A stretch of DNA of 64,000 bases from Ascarosepion bandense (GCA_037127315.1 JBBBDQ010000442.1:1697001-1761000), one strand, 5' to 3'; shown: positions 13,366 through 25,490, counted from the stretch's first letter. The notes: generated by a model not told the origin, from the sequence alone. Program-made: numbers and translations.

Positions 13366-16300
13366 GAAATCAAAAAGAGAAAAGATGGCAGTCGACGTTG
13401 CATTTAAACTTTTGGAGATTGTAGCTATTGGGATGTTGTAGAAAAGATAAGAGATAGATAGAAATCAAAAAGAGAAAAGATGGCAGTCGACGTTGCATTT
13501 AAAATTTTGGAGATTGTAGCTATTGGGATGTTACAGAAAAGATAAGAGATAGATAGAAATCAAAAAGAGAAAAGATGGCAGTCGACGTTGCATTTAAAAT
13601 TTTGGAGATTGTTGCTGTTGGGATGTTGCAGAAAAGATAAGAGATAGACAGAAATCAAAAAGATAAAACATGGCATTCGACGTTGCATTTAAAATTTTGG
13701 AGATTGTAGCTATTGGGATGTTGTAGAAAAGATAAGAGATAGATAGAAATCAAAAAGAGAAAAGATGGCAGTCGACGTTGCATTTAAACTTTTGGAGATT
13801 GTAGCTATTGGGATGTTGCAGAAAAGATAAGTGATAGATAGAAATCGAAAAGTGAAAAGATGGCAGTTGACGTTCCATTTAAACTTTTGGAGATTGTAGC
13901 CATTGGGATGTTGCAGAAAAGATAAGAGATAGATAGACATCAAAAAGAGAAAAGATGGCGTTCGACGTTGCATTTAAACTTTTGGAGATTGTAGCTATTG
14001 GGATGTTGCAGAAACGATAAGAGATAGATAGAAATCAAAAAGAATAAAGATGGCAGTCGACGTTGCATTTAAACTTTTGTAGATTGTAGCTATTGGGATG
14101 TTGCAGAAAGAATAAGAGATAGATAGAAATCAAAAAGAGAAAAGATGGCAGTCGACGTTGCATTTAAAATTTTGGAGATTGTAACTCTTGGGATGTTGCA
14201 GAAAAGATAAGAGATAGACAGAAATCAAAAAGATAAAACATGGCATTCGACGTTGCATTTAAAATTTTGGAGATTGTAGCTATTGGGATGTTGCAGAAAA
14301 GATAAGAGATAGATAGAAATCAAAAAGAGAAAAGATGGCAGTCGACGTTTCATTAAACTTTTGGAGATTGTAGCTATTGGGATGTTGCAGAAAAGATAAG
14401 AGATAGATAGAAATCAAAAAGAGAAAAGATGGCAGTCGACGTTGCATTTAAACTTATGGAGATTGTAGCTATTGGGATGTTGCAGAAAAGATAAGAGATA
14501 GATTGAAATCAAAAAGATAAAAGATGGCAATCGACGTTGCATTTAAACTTTCGGAGATTGTAGCTATTGGGATGTTGCAGAAAAGATAATAGATAGGTAG
14601 AAATCAAAAAGAGAAAAGATGACAGTCGACGTTGCATTTAAACTTTTGGAGATTGTAGCTATTGGGATGTTGCAGAAAAGATAAGAGATAGATAGAAATC
14701 AAAAAGAGAAAAGATGGCAGTCGACGTTGCATTTAAACTTTTGGAGATTGTAGCTATTGGGTTGTTACAGAAAAGATAAGAGATAGATAGAAATCAAAAA
14801 GAGAAAAGATGGCAGTCGACGTTGCATTTACAATTTTGGAGATTGTAGCTGTTGGGATGTTGCAGAAAAGATAAGAGATAGACAGAAATCAAAAAGATAA
14901 AACATGGCATTCGACGTTGCATTTAAAATTTTGGAGATTGTAGCTATTGGGATGTTGTAGAAAAGATAAGAGATAGATAGAAATCAAAAAGAGAAAAGAT
15001 GGCAGTCGACGTTGCATTTAAACTTTTGGAGATTGTAGCTATTGGGATGTTGCAGAAAAGATAACTGATAGATAGAAATCAAAAAGTTAAATGATGGCAG
15101 TCGACGTTGCATTTAAACTTTTGGCGATTGTAGCTATTGAGATGTTGCCGAAAAGATAAGAGATAGATAGAAATCGAAAAGTGAAAAGATGGCAGTTGAC
15201 GTTCCATTTAAAATTTTGGAGATTGTAGCTATTGGGATGTTGCAGAAAAGATAAGAGATAGATAGAAATCAAAAAGAGAAAAGATTGCAGTCGACGTTGC
15301 ATTTAAACTTTTGGTGATTGTAGCTATTGGGATGTTGAAGAAAAGATAAGAGATAGATAGAAATCAAAAAGAGAAAACATGGCAGTCGACGTTGCATTTA
15401 AACTTTTGGAGATTGTAGCTATTGGGATGTTGAAGAAAAGATAAAAGATAGATAGAAATCAAAAAGATAAAAGATGACAGTTGACGTTGGATTTAAACTT
15501 TTGGAGATTGTAGCTATTGGGATATCGCAGAAAAGATAGGAGATAGATAGAAATCAAAAAGAGAAAAGATGGCAGTCGATGTTGCATTTAACCTTTTGGA
15601 GATTGTAGCTATTGGGATGTTGAAGAAAAGATAAGAGATAGATAGAAATCAAAATAGAAAAGATGGCAATCGACGTTGCATTTGAACTTTTGGAGATTGT
15701 AGCTATTGGGATGTTGCAGAAAAGATAAGAGATAGATAGAAATCAAAATAGAAAAGATGGCAATCGACGTTGCATTTGAAATTTTGGAGATTGTAGCTAT
15801 TGGGATGTTGCAGAAAAGGTAAGAGATAGATAGAAATCAAAAAGAGAAAATATGGCAGTCGACGTTGCATTTAAACTTTTGGTGATTGTAGCTATTGGGA
15901 TGTTGAAGAAAAGATAAGAGATAGATAGAAATCAAAAAGAGAAAACATGGCAGTCGACGTTGCATTTAAACTTTTGGAGATTGTAGCTATTGGGATGTTG
16001 AAGAAAAGATAAAAGATAGATAGAAATCAAAAAGATAAAAGATGGCAGTTGACGTTGCATTTAAACTTTTGGAGGTTGTAGCTATTGTGGTGTTTTGCGG
16101 AAAAGATAAGAGATAGATAGAAATCAAAGAGATAAAAGATGGCAGTCGACGTTGCATTTAAACTTTTGGAGGTTGTAGCTATTTGGGTGTTGCTGAAAAG
16201 ATAAGAGATAGATAGAAATCAAAAAGAGAAAAGATGGCAGTTGACGTTGCATTTAAACTTTTGGAGATTGTAGCTATTGGGATGTTGCAGAAAAGATAAG

Positions 16301-19300
16301 AGATAGATAGAAATCAAAAAGAGAAAAGATGGCAGTTGACGTTGCATTTAAACTTTTGGAGATTGTAGCTATTGGGATGTTGCAGAAAAGATCAGAGATA
16401 GATAGAAATCAAAAAGAGAAAAGATGGCAGTCGACGTTGCATTTAAACTTTTGGAGATTGTAGCCATTGGGATGTTGCAGAAAACATAAGAGATAGATAG
16501 AAATCAAAAAGATAAAAGATGGTAGTCGACGTTGCATTTAAAATTTTGGAGATTGTAGCTATTGGGATGTTGCAGAAAAGATAAGAGATAGATAGAAATC
16601 AAAAAGTTAAATGATGGCAGTCGACCTTGCATTTAAACTTTTGGTGATTGTAGCTATTGGGATGTTGAAGAAAAGATAAGAGATAGATAGAAATCCAAAA
16701 GAGAAAAGATGGCAGTCGACGTTGCATTTAAATTTTGGAGATTGTAGCTATTGGGATGTTGAAGAAAAAGATAAGAGATAGATAGAAATCAAAAAGAGAA
16801 AAGATGGCAGTTGACGTTGCATTAAAACTTTCGGAGATTGTAGCTTTTGGGATGTTGCAGAAAAGATAAGAGATAGATAAAAATCAAAAAGAGAAAAGAT
16901 GGCAGTTGACGTTGCATTTAAACTTTTGGAGATTGTAGCTATTGGGATGTTGCAGAAAAGATAAGAGATAGATAGAAATCAAAAAGAGAAAAGATGGCAG
17001 TCGACGTTGCATTTAAACTTTTGGAGATTGTAGCCATTGGGATGTTGCAGAAAACATAAGAGTTAGATAGAAATCAAAAAGATAAAAGATGGCAGTCGAT
17101 GTTGCATTTAAACTTTTGGAGATTGTAGCTATTGGGATGTTGCAGAAAAGATAAGAGATAGATAGAAATCAAAAAGTTAAATGATGGCAGTCGAAGTTGC
17201 ATTTAAACTTTTGGAGATTGTAGCTATTGGGATGTTGAAGAAAAAATAAGAGATAAATAGAAATCAAAAAGAGAAAAGATGGCAATCGACGTTGCATTTA
17301 AACTTTTGGAGATTGTATCTATTGGGATGTTGTAGAAAAGATAAGAGATAGATAGAAATCAAAAAGAGAAAAGATGGCAGTCGACGTTGCATTTAAACTT
17401 TTGGAGATTGTAGCTATTGGGATGTTGCAGAAAAAATAAGAGATAAATAGAAATCAAAAAGAGAAAAGATGGCAATCGACGTTGCATTTAAACTTTTGGA
17501 GATTGTAGCTATTGGGATGTTGCAGAAAAAATAGGAGATAAATAGAAATCAAAAAGATAAAAGATGGCAGTCGACGTTGCATTTAAACTTTTGGAGATTG
17601 TAGCTATTGGGATGTTGTAAAAAAGATAAGAGATAGATAGAAATCAAAAAGAGAAAAGATGGCAGTCGACGTTGCATTTAAACTTTTGTAGATTGTAGCT
17701 ATTGGGATGCTGCAGAAAAGATAAGAGATAGATAGAAATCAAAAAGAGAAAAGATGACAGTCGACGTTGCATTTAAACTTTTGGAGATTGTAGCCATTGG
17801 GATGTTGCAGAAAACATAAGAGATAGATAGAAATCAAAAAGATAAAAGATGGCAGTCGACGTTGCATTTAAACTTTTGGAGATTGTAGCTATTGGGATGT
17901 TGTAGAAAAGATAAGAGATAGATAGAAATCAAAAAGAGAAAAGATGGCAGTCGATGTTGCATTTAAACTTTTGGAGATTGTAGCTATTGGGATGTTGCAG
18001 AAAAAATAAGAGATAAATAGAAATCAAAAAGAGAAAAGATGGCAGTCGACGTTGCATTTAAACTTTTGGAGATTGTAGCTATTGGGATGTTGCAGAAAAA
18101 ATAGGAGATAAATAGAAATCAAAAAGATAAAAGATGGCAGTCGACGTTGCATTTAAACTTTTGGAGATTGTAGCTATTGGGATGTTGTAGAAAAGATAAG
18201 AAATAGATAGAAATCAAAAAGAGAAAAGATGGCAGTTGACGTTGCATTTAAACTTTTGGAGATTGTAGCTATTGGGGTGTTGCAGAAAAGATAAGAGATA
18301 GATAGAAATCAAAAAGAGAAAAGATGGCAGTTGACGGTGCATTTAAACTTTTGGAGATTGTAGCTATTGGGGTGTTGCAGAAAAGATAAGAGATAGATAG
18401 AAATCAAAAAGATAAAAGGTGGCAGTCGACGTTGCATTTAAATTTTGGAGATTGTAGCTATTGGGATGTTGCAGAAAAGATAAGTGATAGATAGAAATCA
18501 AAAAGAGAAAAGATGGCAGTCGACGTTGCATTTAAAATTTGGAGATTGTAGCTATTGGGATGTTGTAGAAAAGATAAGAGATAGATAGAAATCAAAAAGA
18601 GAAAAGATGGCAGTTGACGTTGCATTTAAACTTTTGGTGATTGTAGCTATTGGGATGTTGCAGAAAAGATAAGAGATAGATAGAAATCAAAAAGAGAAAA
18701 GATGGCAGTTGACGTTGCATTTAAACTTTTGGAGATTGTAGCTATTGGGGTGTTGCAGAAAAGATAAGAGATAGATAGAAATCAAAAAGAGAAAAGATGG
18801 CAGTCGACGTTGCATTTAAACTTTTGGAGATTGTAGCTATTGGGATGTTGCAGAAAAGATAAGAGATAGATAGAAATCAAAAAGTTAAATGATGGCAGTC
18901 GGCGTTGCATTTAAACTTTTGGTGATTGTAGCTATTGGGATGTTGAAGAAAATATAAGAGATAGATAAAAATCAAAAAGAGAAAAGATGGCAGTTGACGT
19001 TGCATTTAAACTTTTGGAGATTGTAGCTATTGGGATGTTGCAGAAAAGATAAGAGATAGATAGAAATCAAAAAGAGAAAAGATGGCAGTCGACGTTGCAT
19101 TTAAACTTTTGGAGATTGTAGCTATTGGGATGTTGCAGAAAAGATAAGAGATAGATAGAAATCAAAAAGTTAAATGATGGCAGTCGACGTTGCATTTAAA
19201 CTTTTGGAGATTGTAGCTATTGGGATGTTGCAGAAAAGATAAGAGATAGATAGAAATCAAAAAGAGAAAAGATGGCAGTCGACGTTGCATTTAAACTTTT

Positions 19301-19949
19301 GGAGATTGTAGCTATTGGGATGTTGCAGAAAAGATAAGGATAAATAGAAATCAAAAAGAGAAAAGATGGCAGTCGACGTTGCATTTAAACTTTTGGAGAT
19401 TGTAGCTATTGGGATGTTGAAGAAAAGATAAGTGATAGATAGAAATCAAAAAGAGAAAAGATGGCAGTTGACGTTGCATTTAAACTTTTGGAGATTGTAG
19501 CTATTGGGATGTTGAAGAAAAGATAAGTGATAGATAGAAATCAAAAAGAGAAAAGATGGCAGTTGACGTTGCATTTAAACTTTTGGAGATTGTAGCTATT
19601 GGGGTGTTGCAGAAAAGATAAGAGATAGATAGAAATCAAAAAGATAAAAGATGGCAGTCGACGTTGCATTTAAACTTTTGGAGATTGTAGCTATTGGGAT
19701 GTTGCAGAAAAGATAAGAGATAGATTGAAATCAAAAAGATAAAAGATGGCAATCGACGTTGCATTTAAACTTTCGGAGATTGTAGCTATTGGGATGTTGC
19801 AGAAAAGATAATAGATAGGTAGAAATCAAAAAGAGAAAAGATGACAGTCGACGTTGCATTTAAACTTTTGGAGATTGTAGCTATTGGGATGTTGCAGAAA
19901 AGATAAGAGATAGATAGAAATCAAAAAGAGAAAAGATGGCAGTCGACGT

Positions 19950-22450
19950 TGCATTTAAACTTTTGGAGATTGTAGCTATTGGGATGTTGCAGAAAAGATA
20001 AGAGATAGATAGAAATCAAAAAGAGAAAAGATGGCAGTCGACGTTGCATTTAAACTTTTGGAGATTGTAGCTATTGGGATGTTGCAGAAAAGATAAGAGA
20101 TAGACAGAAATCAAAAAGATAAAACATGGCATTCGACGTTGCATTTAAAATTTTGGAGATTGTAGCTATTGGGATGTTGTAGAAAAGATAAGAGATAGAT
20201 AGAAATCAAAAAGAGAAAAGATGGCAGTCGACGTTGCATTTAAACTTTTGGAGATTGTAGCTATTGGGATGTTGCAGAAAAGATAAGTGATAGATAGAAA
20301 TCAAAAAGTTAAATGATGGCAGTCGACGTTGCATTTAAACTTTTGGCGATTGTAGCTATTGAGATGTTGCAGAAAAGATAAGAGATAGATAGAAATCGAA
20401 AAGTGAAAAGATGGCAGTTGACGTTCCATTTAAACTTTTGGAGATTGTAGCCATTGGGATGTTGCAGAAAAGATAAGAGATAGATAGAAATCAAAAAGAG
20501 AAAAGATGGCGTTCGACGTTGCATTTAAAATTTTGGAGATTGTAGCTATTGGGATGTTGCAGAAACGATAAGAGATAGATAGAAATCAAAAAGAATAAAG
20601 ATGGCAGTCGACGTTGCATTTAAACTTTTGGAGATTGTAGCTATTGGGATGTTGCAGAAAGAATAAGAGATAGATAGAAATCAAAAAGAGAAAAGATGGC
20701 AGTCGACGTTGCATTTAAAATTTTGGAGATTGTAACTATTGGGATGTTGCAGAAAAGATAATAGATAGACAGAAATCAAAAAGATAAAACATGGCATTCG
20801 ACGTTGCATTTAAAATTTTGGAGATTGTAGCTATTGGGATGTTGCAGAAAAGATAAGAGATAGATAGAAATCAAAAAGAGAAAAGATGGCAGTCGACGTT
20901 TCATTTAAACTTTTGGAGGTTGTAGCTATTGGGATGTTGCAGAAAAGATAAGAGATAGATAGAAATCAAAAAGAGAAAAGATGGCAGTCGACGTTGCATT
21001 TAAACTTTTGGAGATTGTAGCTATTGGGATGTTGCAGAAAAGATAAGAGATAGATTGAAATCAAAAAGATAAAAGATGGCAATCGACGTTGCATTTAAAA
21101 TTTCGGAGATTGTAGCTATTGGGATGTTGCAGAAAAGATAATAGATAGGTAGAAATCAAAAAGAGAAAAGATGACAGTCGACGTTGCATTTAAACTTTTG
21201 GAGATTGTAGCTATTGGGATGTTGCAGAAAAGATAAGAGATAGATAGAAATCAAAAAGAGAAAAGATGGCAGTCGACGTTGCATTTAAACTTTTGGAGAT
21301 TGTAGCTATTGGGATGTTGCAGAAAAGATAAGAGATAGATAGAAATCAAAAAGAGAAAAGATGGCAGTCGACGTTGCATTTAAACTTTTGGAGATTGTAG
21401 CTATTGGGATGTTGCAGAAAAGATAAGAGATAGATAGAAATCAAAAAGAGAAAAGATGGCAGTCGACGTTGCATTTAAAATTTTGGAGATTGTAGCTATT
21501 GGGATGTTACAGAAAAGATAAGAGATAGATAGAAATCAAAAAGAGAAAAGATGGCAGTCGACGTTGCATTTAAAATTTTGGAGATTGTAGCTGTTGGGAT
21601 GTTGCAGAAAAGATAAGAGATAGACAGAAATCAAAAAGATAAAACATGGCATTCGACGTTGCATTTAAAATTTTGGAGATTGTAGCTATTGGGATGTTGT
21701 AGAAAAGATAAGAGATAGATAGAAATCAAAAAGAGAAAAGATGGCAGTCGACGTTGCATTTAAACTTTTGGAGATTGTAGCTATTGGGATGTTGCAGAAA
21801 AGATAAGTGATAGATAGAAATCAAAAAGTTAAATGATGGCAGTCGACGTTGCATTTAAACTTTTGGCGATTGTAGCTATTGAGATGTTGCCGAAAAGATA
21901 AGAGATAGATAGAAATCGAAAAGTGAAAAGATGGCAGTTGACGTTCCATTTAAACTTTTGGAGATTGTAGCCATTGGGATGTTGCAGAAAAGATAAGAGA
22001 TAGATAGAAATCAAAAAGAGAAAAGATGGCGTTCGACGTTGCATTTAAAATTTTGGAGATTGTAGCTATTGGGATGTTGCAGAAACGATAAGAGATAGAT
22101 AGAAATCAAAAAGAATAAAGATGGCAGTCGACGTTGCATTTAAACTTTTGGAGATTGTAGCTATTGGGATGTTGCAGAAAGAATAAGAGATAGATAGAAA
22201 TCAAAAAGAGAAAAGATGGCAGTCGACGTTGCATTTAAAATTTTGGAGATTGTAACTATTGGGATGTTGCAGAAAAGATAAGAGATAGACAGAAATCAAA
22301 AAGATAAAACATGGCATTCGACGTTGCATTTAAAATTTTGGAGATTGTAGCTATTGGGATGTTGCAGAAAAGATAAAGATAGATAGAAATCAAAAAGAGA
22401 AAAGATGGCAGTCGACGTTTCATTTAAACTTTTGGAGATTGTAGCTATTG
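19950..22450. repeat. 1.52-kb satellite sub-block duplication (third higher-order family)
   Basis: A marker block runs in the order CATGGCATTCGACG, TTTTGGCGATTG, AAATCGAAAAGTG, GGCGTTCGACG, AAGAATAAAG, TTGTAACTATT, TCGACGTTTCATT. It occurs at about 20,110-20,910 and again at 21,630-22,430, offset 1,520 bp (16 monomers). Partial versions lie at 5,980-6,760, 9,860-10,370, 13,670-14,350 and 14,900-15,200. The window start (1-600) likewise recurs near 1,710 and 16,512. Confidence 0.7.
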
Positions 22451-22743
22451 GGATGTTGCCGAAAAGATAAGTGATAGATAGAAATCAAAAAGTGAAAAGA
22501 TGGCAGTCGACGTTGCATTTAAAATTTTGGAGATTGTAGCTATTGGGATGTTGCAGAAAAGATAAGTGATAGATAGAAATCAAAAAGTTAAATGATGGCA
22601 GTCGACGTTGCATTTAAACTTTTGGAGATTGTAGCTATTGGGATGTTGCAGAAAGAATAAGAGATAGATAGAAATCAAAAAGAGAAAAGATGGCAGTTGA
22701 CGTTGCATTTAAACTTTTGGAGATTGTAGCTATTGGGATGTTG

Positions 22744-22935
22744 CAGAAAATATAAGAGAAGGATTGGAATCCAGAAGCTAAAAGATGGCAATTGATGTTG
22801 CATTTAAGCTTTTGGAGATTGTAGCTATCAATGAAGCAAGGATATGGAAGGGAATTAAAGACGGGAAGCGCGAGAAAAGAAACTATTAGAGTAGAAGACG
22901 CGGTTACATTTAACTATTTCGACAGTAAAAGAGTG
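22744..22935 (-). pseudogene. jockey-like LINE ORF2 C-terminus remnant at the satellite edge
   Basis: The last monomer runs without a break into sequence such as GAAGCAAGGATATGGAAGGG, followed by GCGAGAAAAGAAAC and GCGGTTACATTTAAC. The LINE copy at 54.7-54.85 kb has the same order (GAAGCAAGTATGTGGAAGGG, GCGAGAAAATAAGC, GCGGTTACATTTTC). On the minus strand this is the conserved segment just before the stop codon of the reverse-transcriptase ORF (..C-N-R-N-F.., S-R-L-W-N-S-L-P in intact relatives). It is short, frameshifted and non-functional, but it anchors the origin of the satellite monomer. Confidence 0.8.
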
Positions 22936-23170
22936 TCATTTTATGGCTAAAGTGTGGATACTTTTTAACGTGTCCTCGTATATTAGCTAAACCAGTTTAT
23001 CTGTCCTCTGTCATTGGAACAAAAATCGAAGCCAAAATTAAATCTATAACGACTAAAAATACAATCCCAAAATAATGTTATCTACAAAGAAAAAACATAA
23101 CATAATGTTTTATTTTTGTTTGGTTGTTTGTTTATTTGTTTCTTTGTTTGTGTAGAGCAGTGGCCAGAGG
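22936..23170. other. AT-rich unassigned sequence
   Basis: No open frame or recognisable repeat. A T-rich GTTTGTTT run lies near 23,115-23,150. Confidence 0.5.
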
Positions 23171-23268
23171 TTTTTTCTCGTTAGCTATTTTTATGTTTTT
23201 CTCTAAAACTGTGTTGTTGCTCTCATTGACCGTCCATGGTATTCTCAGCATTCTTCTGTAGAACCAAA
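23170..23268 (-). pseudogene. RTE-like LINE reverse transcriptase C-terminal scrap
   Basis: The minus strand reads F-Y-R-R-M-L-R-I-P-W-T-V-N-E-S-N, the signature F-Y-x-R-M-L-R-I-P-W that follows the reverse-transcriptase core in the LINE family also present at 40.4-41.4 kb and 45.1-45.6 kb. Only about 30 residues survive. Confidence 0.7.
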
Positions 23269-23689
23269 AATAAGATAAAAATAAATAAAGAAAACTATAT
23301 ATTTCTCACTAACGCGTTTCCTCTCATAGCGGATTTAACAAGGCAAAGAGTTTAAATTAATTTTATTTTAAATAAGGCATCCTTAATGAAATATTATTGG
23401 CTATTAGAATAAACGCTCTTAAATATTCGTAAGGTTAACTGAAAATATTAAACATTTAAAATTCTCTTCAAACATGAACTATGACGTTTTTTGAATGGTT
23501 AATATTTTTAGTCAATCTTATAAATATTTATGAATTTTTTTTTTCATTATTGACAATTTTTCTTTCCAGATACCTAGTTTAAATAAAATTCATTTTAACT
23601 CATTACCTTGATAAATTCGGTCACTGGACAAAAATGCGTAGGCGGGAAAAATATAGTTTTCCTCTTCTCTTTTTTATTTTCATATATAT
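23269..23689. other. AT-rich unassigned sequence
   Basis: No coding potential. Poly-A/T stretches and no clear repeat boundary before the PLE 3' end that starts near 23,690. Confidence 0.5.
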
Positions 23690-23880
23690 ATGCGTCACGT
23701 GATGTAAACAAACTCTCTCCACGGACGCTCTCGTGAAATACGTTTCTAATTTAAATTTTAAAATCATTTTTTTCTGATGAAGGACTGAGGACGGTCTGAA
23801 ATATAAAATATAATAATAGAAATAAACAAATATTGTCAAAAAAAAAAATTTTTTTGACAATACAACTTTTTAGTAGTTTT
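23690..23880 (+). mobile_element. Penelope-like element 3' end, copy 1
   Basis: Homologous to the 3' flank of the GIY-YIG ORF at 25,560-25,770. Shared blocks are CACGTGATGTAAACAAA, CTCGTGAAATACGTTTCTAA, CTGATGAAGGACTGAGG, GGTCTGAAATATAAAATATA and AATAAACAAATA. It ends in a perfect inverted repeat TATTGTCAAAAAAA / TTTTTTGACAATA (about 23,832-23,862) and then CCTATATATA. It carries a hammerhead-like motif, annotated separately. Confidence 0.7.
23770..23815 (+). ncRNA. hammerhead-like motif in PLE 3' end, copy 1
   Basis: CTGATGA (23,774-23,780) and GAAA (23,798-23,801) flank a hairpin GACTG-AGGA-CGGTC. An ATAT-AAA-ATAT hairpin follows and could serve as stem III. PLEs are known to carry hammerhead ribozymes. 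Stem I is poorly supported (T-run upstream, A-rich downstream), so this may be degenerate. Confidence 0.45.
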
Positions 23881-23881
23881 T

Positions 23882-23882
<1 letters not shown>

Positions 23883-23928
<46 letters not shown>
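23883..23928. repeat. (TA)n microsatellite
   Basis: A pure TA dinucleotide run between the PLE 3' end and the first ribozyme-bearing element. Confidence 0.95.
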
Positions 23929-23931
<3 letters not shown>

Positions 23932-24022
23932 GTTTCGATCCCGGCCAGAATCAAGAAGATGTGTCTATCCACACTGATGAGCTGTGATACAGTGAAACAG
24001 GCTTTTATGTGGATGACTAATA
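23929..24022 (+). mobile_element. Hammerhead-bearing SINE-like element, copy A (starts at the B box)
   Basis: It begins right after (TA)n with GTTTCGATCCCGG, close to the RNA polymerase III B box GGTTCGANNCC. It continues through GCCAGAATCAAG to a hammerhead and ends GGATGACTAATATAT. Copy B has the whole tRNA-like head, so copy A is 5'-truncated or a tandem-type unit joined at the (TA)n tail. No protein is encoded. Confidence 0.7.
23966..24015 (+). ncRNA. Type I hammerhead ribozyme, copy A
   Basis: The core is CTGATGA (23,974-23,980), stem II GCTGT/ACAGT with loop GAT (23,981-23,993), then GAAAC (23,994-23,998). Stem I pairs ATCCACA (23,967-23,973) with TGTGGAT (24,008-24,014), seven consecutive pairs. 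The predicted cleavage triplet is TTA (A at 24,007), where the sibling copies have GTA or GTC. Stem III (from A 23,997) is weak here. Cleavage activity is predicted, not shown. Confidence 0.7.
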
Positions 24023-24186
24023 TATCATGCTCTCATTACGATTGAGCTCTCTGGAGAAGAAAATTTTAAAAACAGATTCCACTTCTGCGATATATGTGTG
24101 AATCTTCAGAAATTAATTGAGTTCTTTCGGTGACTGGCGTGTGTATACACTGCTTATATACAACATGTTAAAATTTCCCTTCTCTG
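24023..24186. other. short spacer between ribozyme elements
   Basis: No recognisable gene. Confidence 0.4.
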
Positions 24187-24328
24187 ATTCCATGCGCCTA
24201 TGGTTTAGGGGGTAGCGACTCCGACTGATATCAAATCGGTCGAGTTTAGTTCCCGGCCAGAAGCAAGTGGAAGTGTCCAGACACACTGATGAGCTGTGAT
24301 ACAGCAAAACAGACTTGTATGTGGTTGA

Positions 24329-24332
<4 letters not shown>
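24187..24332 (+). mobile_element. Hammerhead-bearing SINE-like element, copy B (tRNA-like head retained)
   Basis: The head CTATGGTTTAGGGGGTAGCG resembles a tRNA D-arm/A box, and GGTCGAGTTTAGTTCCCGG resembles a T-arm/B box. About 35 bp later the hammerhead begins, and the element ends in a (TA)n tail (24,331-24,385). The layout pol III promoter, ribozyme, simple tail resembles the schistosome Sm-alpha SINE-like ribozyme elements. Confidence 0.7.
24282..24323 (+). ncRNA. Hammerhead ribozyme, copy B (one core base changed)
   Basis: CTGATGA (24,286-24,292), a perfect stem II GCTGT/ACAGC with loop GAT, then AAAAC in place of GAAAC. Stem III is ACA/TGT with loop GACT, the cleavage triplet is GTA (A at 24,319), and stem I is CACA/TGTG. 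Replacement of the conserved G before AAA should weaken or abolish cleavage. Confidence 0.65.

Positions 24333-24385
<53 letters not shown>
24333..24385. repeat. (TA)n tail/microsatellite
   Basis: TA run directly following copy B. Confidence 0.95.
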
Positions 24386-24388
<3 letters not shown>

Positions 24389-24637
24389 CATTCCCAAACA
24401 AAAATGAATTACTGAATAAAAGAAGGGAAATTATGACTAAGTGTAACCATAACATAAAATACCTATTAGGTTTATACAACCATGGATGAAAGCGTTATAA
24501 TTTTAAAAATTGCGCGTTCAAAAACATTCCCGTTACGTGAGCGTTCTTAAAAAAACAGTAAATCAGTTATTGAAAATCTCATGAAGACGCTATAAGATAG
24601 AAACCTATTCGCGTAAGAAGTCGTTTACAAATGAAGA

Positions 24638-24732
<95 letters not shown>

Positions 24733-25007
24733 GGCAGCAATTATTCTTTTATACAAGTTTCATTAAATACGATTGAGAAGTGCCTGCGGTTAAGTTTTTT
24801 ATAATTCTCTTTCTTTCTGGACGTGAATTAGGTAGAAATTATTCAAATGTTGTGCATGGTCGAGAGCTTTTGGCTATTCCTTTAGCCATTATCAAATATA
24901 ATTTTATTTTTACTCTTAACTAAATATATTGATTGTTTTATGTATGCATCTAGAGTTATAGGAATGTTTTATTTTCAAAACATGGTCAGCAGATTGTGGA
25001 AGTCTAT
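24386..25007. other. unassigned sequence with a (TA)n(TG)n microsatellite
   Basis: A (TA)n run then (TG)n occupies about 24,642-24,732. The remainder is AT-rich with no gene or repeat I recognise. Confidence 0.6.
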
Positions 25008-25028
25008 ATATATATATATATATATTTA

Positions 25029-25490
25029 AATAATACAAACCTATCAGGGAATTTAAAATGTGGGAAGCCTCGCTGTTTAATTTGTAAACATTTAATAACA
25101 GACAAAACATTCTCTGTACCCAACACCAAAATAAAATTACACCCACCAAACCTTACTTGTGACAGCAAAAACATCATCTACTTTCTCTTCTGCTCAATTT
25201 GCCCCAACAGTGGATATATCGGCGAATCCGGTAATAGCTTTAGATTTCGCTTCAATAATCACAAACTAAATATACGACAAAAAAATGTATACTCCCCAAT
25301 TGCAGCCCATTTTAATCAACCTGATCATACTTTAGAAAATTGCAAATGTTTACTAATAGACTCCAATTTTAGTTCTACATACACACGCAGAAAGAAAGAA
25401 ACATACTGGATTTTAAAATTAAATACACACAAGCTAGGGTTAAATAGGGACTTAGGTGTGTTGAATCTTTACAAATATTTCAATAACTAA
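25029..25490 (+). pseudogene. Penelope-like element GIY-YIG endonuclease domain (5'-truncated)
   Basis: An open frame starts inside (TA)n, giving meaningless YIYIY residues, and then reads 153 residues of the C-terminal endonuclease of a PLE polyprotein. Counting from the ATG at 24,996: zinc-finger-like C-G-K-P-R-C-L-I-C at 22-30, the GIY equivalent I-I-Y at 60-62, cysteines 55, 66 and 69, Y-I-G at 74-76, R85 and H89, a P-I-A-A-H-F motif at 101-106, and a likely catalytic Glu at 135 in R-K-K-E-T-Y-W-I. In PLEs this domain nicks target DNA for reverse transcription. The upstream reverse transcriptase is absent, so this is a dead, 5'-truncated copy joined to (TA)n, though the domain itself has no internal stop. 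Confidence 0.9.

Larger units (their letters stand above)
1..22790 (-). repeat. 95-bp satellite array (about 240 monomers) derived from a LINE 3' end
   Basis: The same 95-bp unit repeats head to tail across the first third of the window. Each monomer carries GCAGTCGACGTTGCATTTAA, usually with a SalI site GTCGAC, and the runs AGATTGTAGCTATTGGGATG and AAGAGATAGATAGAAATC. Common variants are GTTGAC and ATCGAC, which look like CpG decay. Read on the minus strand the unit encodes ..SYNLQKFKCNVNCHL.., matching the C-terminal codons of the jockey-like LINEs elsewhere in the window (SYNLQEFKCNLNSHLLSH at 26.4 kb). Because 95 is not a multiple of 3, open frames stop after about three units, so the 64-87-residue ORFs are not genes. 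The left edge is outside the window. Confidence 0.97.

Noticed and set aside
4128..22044. Eight minus-strand ORFs of 71-87 residues in the satellite
   Set aside because: They start at recurring monomer ATGs and end after about three units because of the 95-bp period. They are LINE-derived peptide echoes, not genes.
1..22790. CRISPR array
   Set aside because: Regular repeats, but no unique spacers, no cas genes, a eukaryotic context and the whole unit is repeated.
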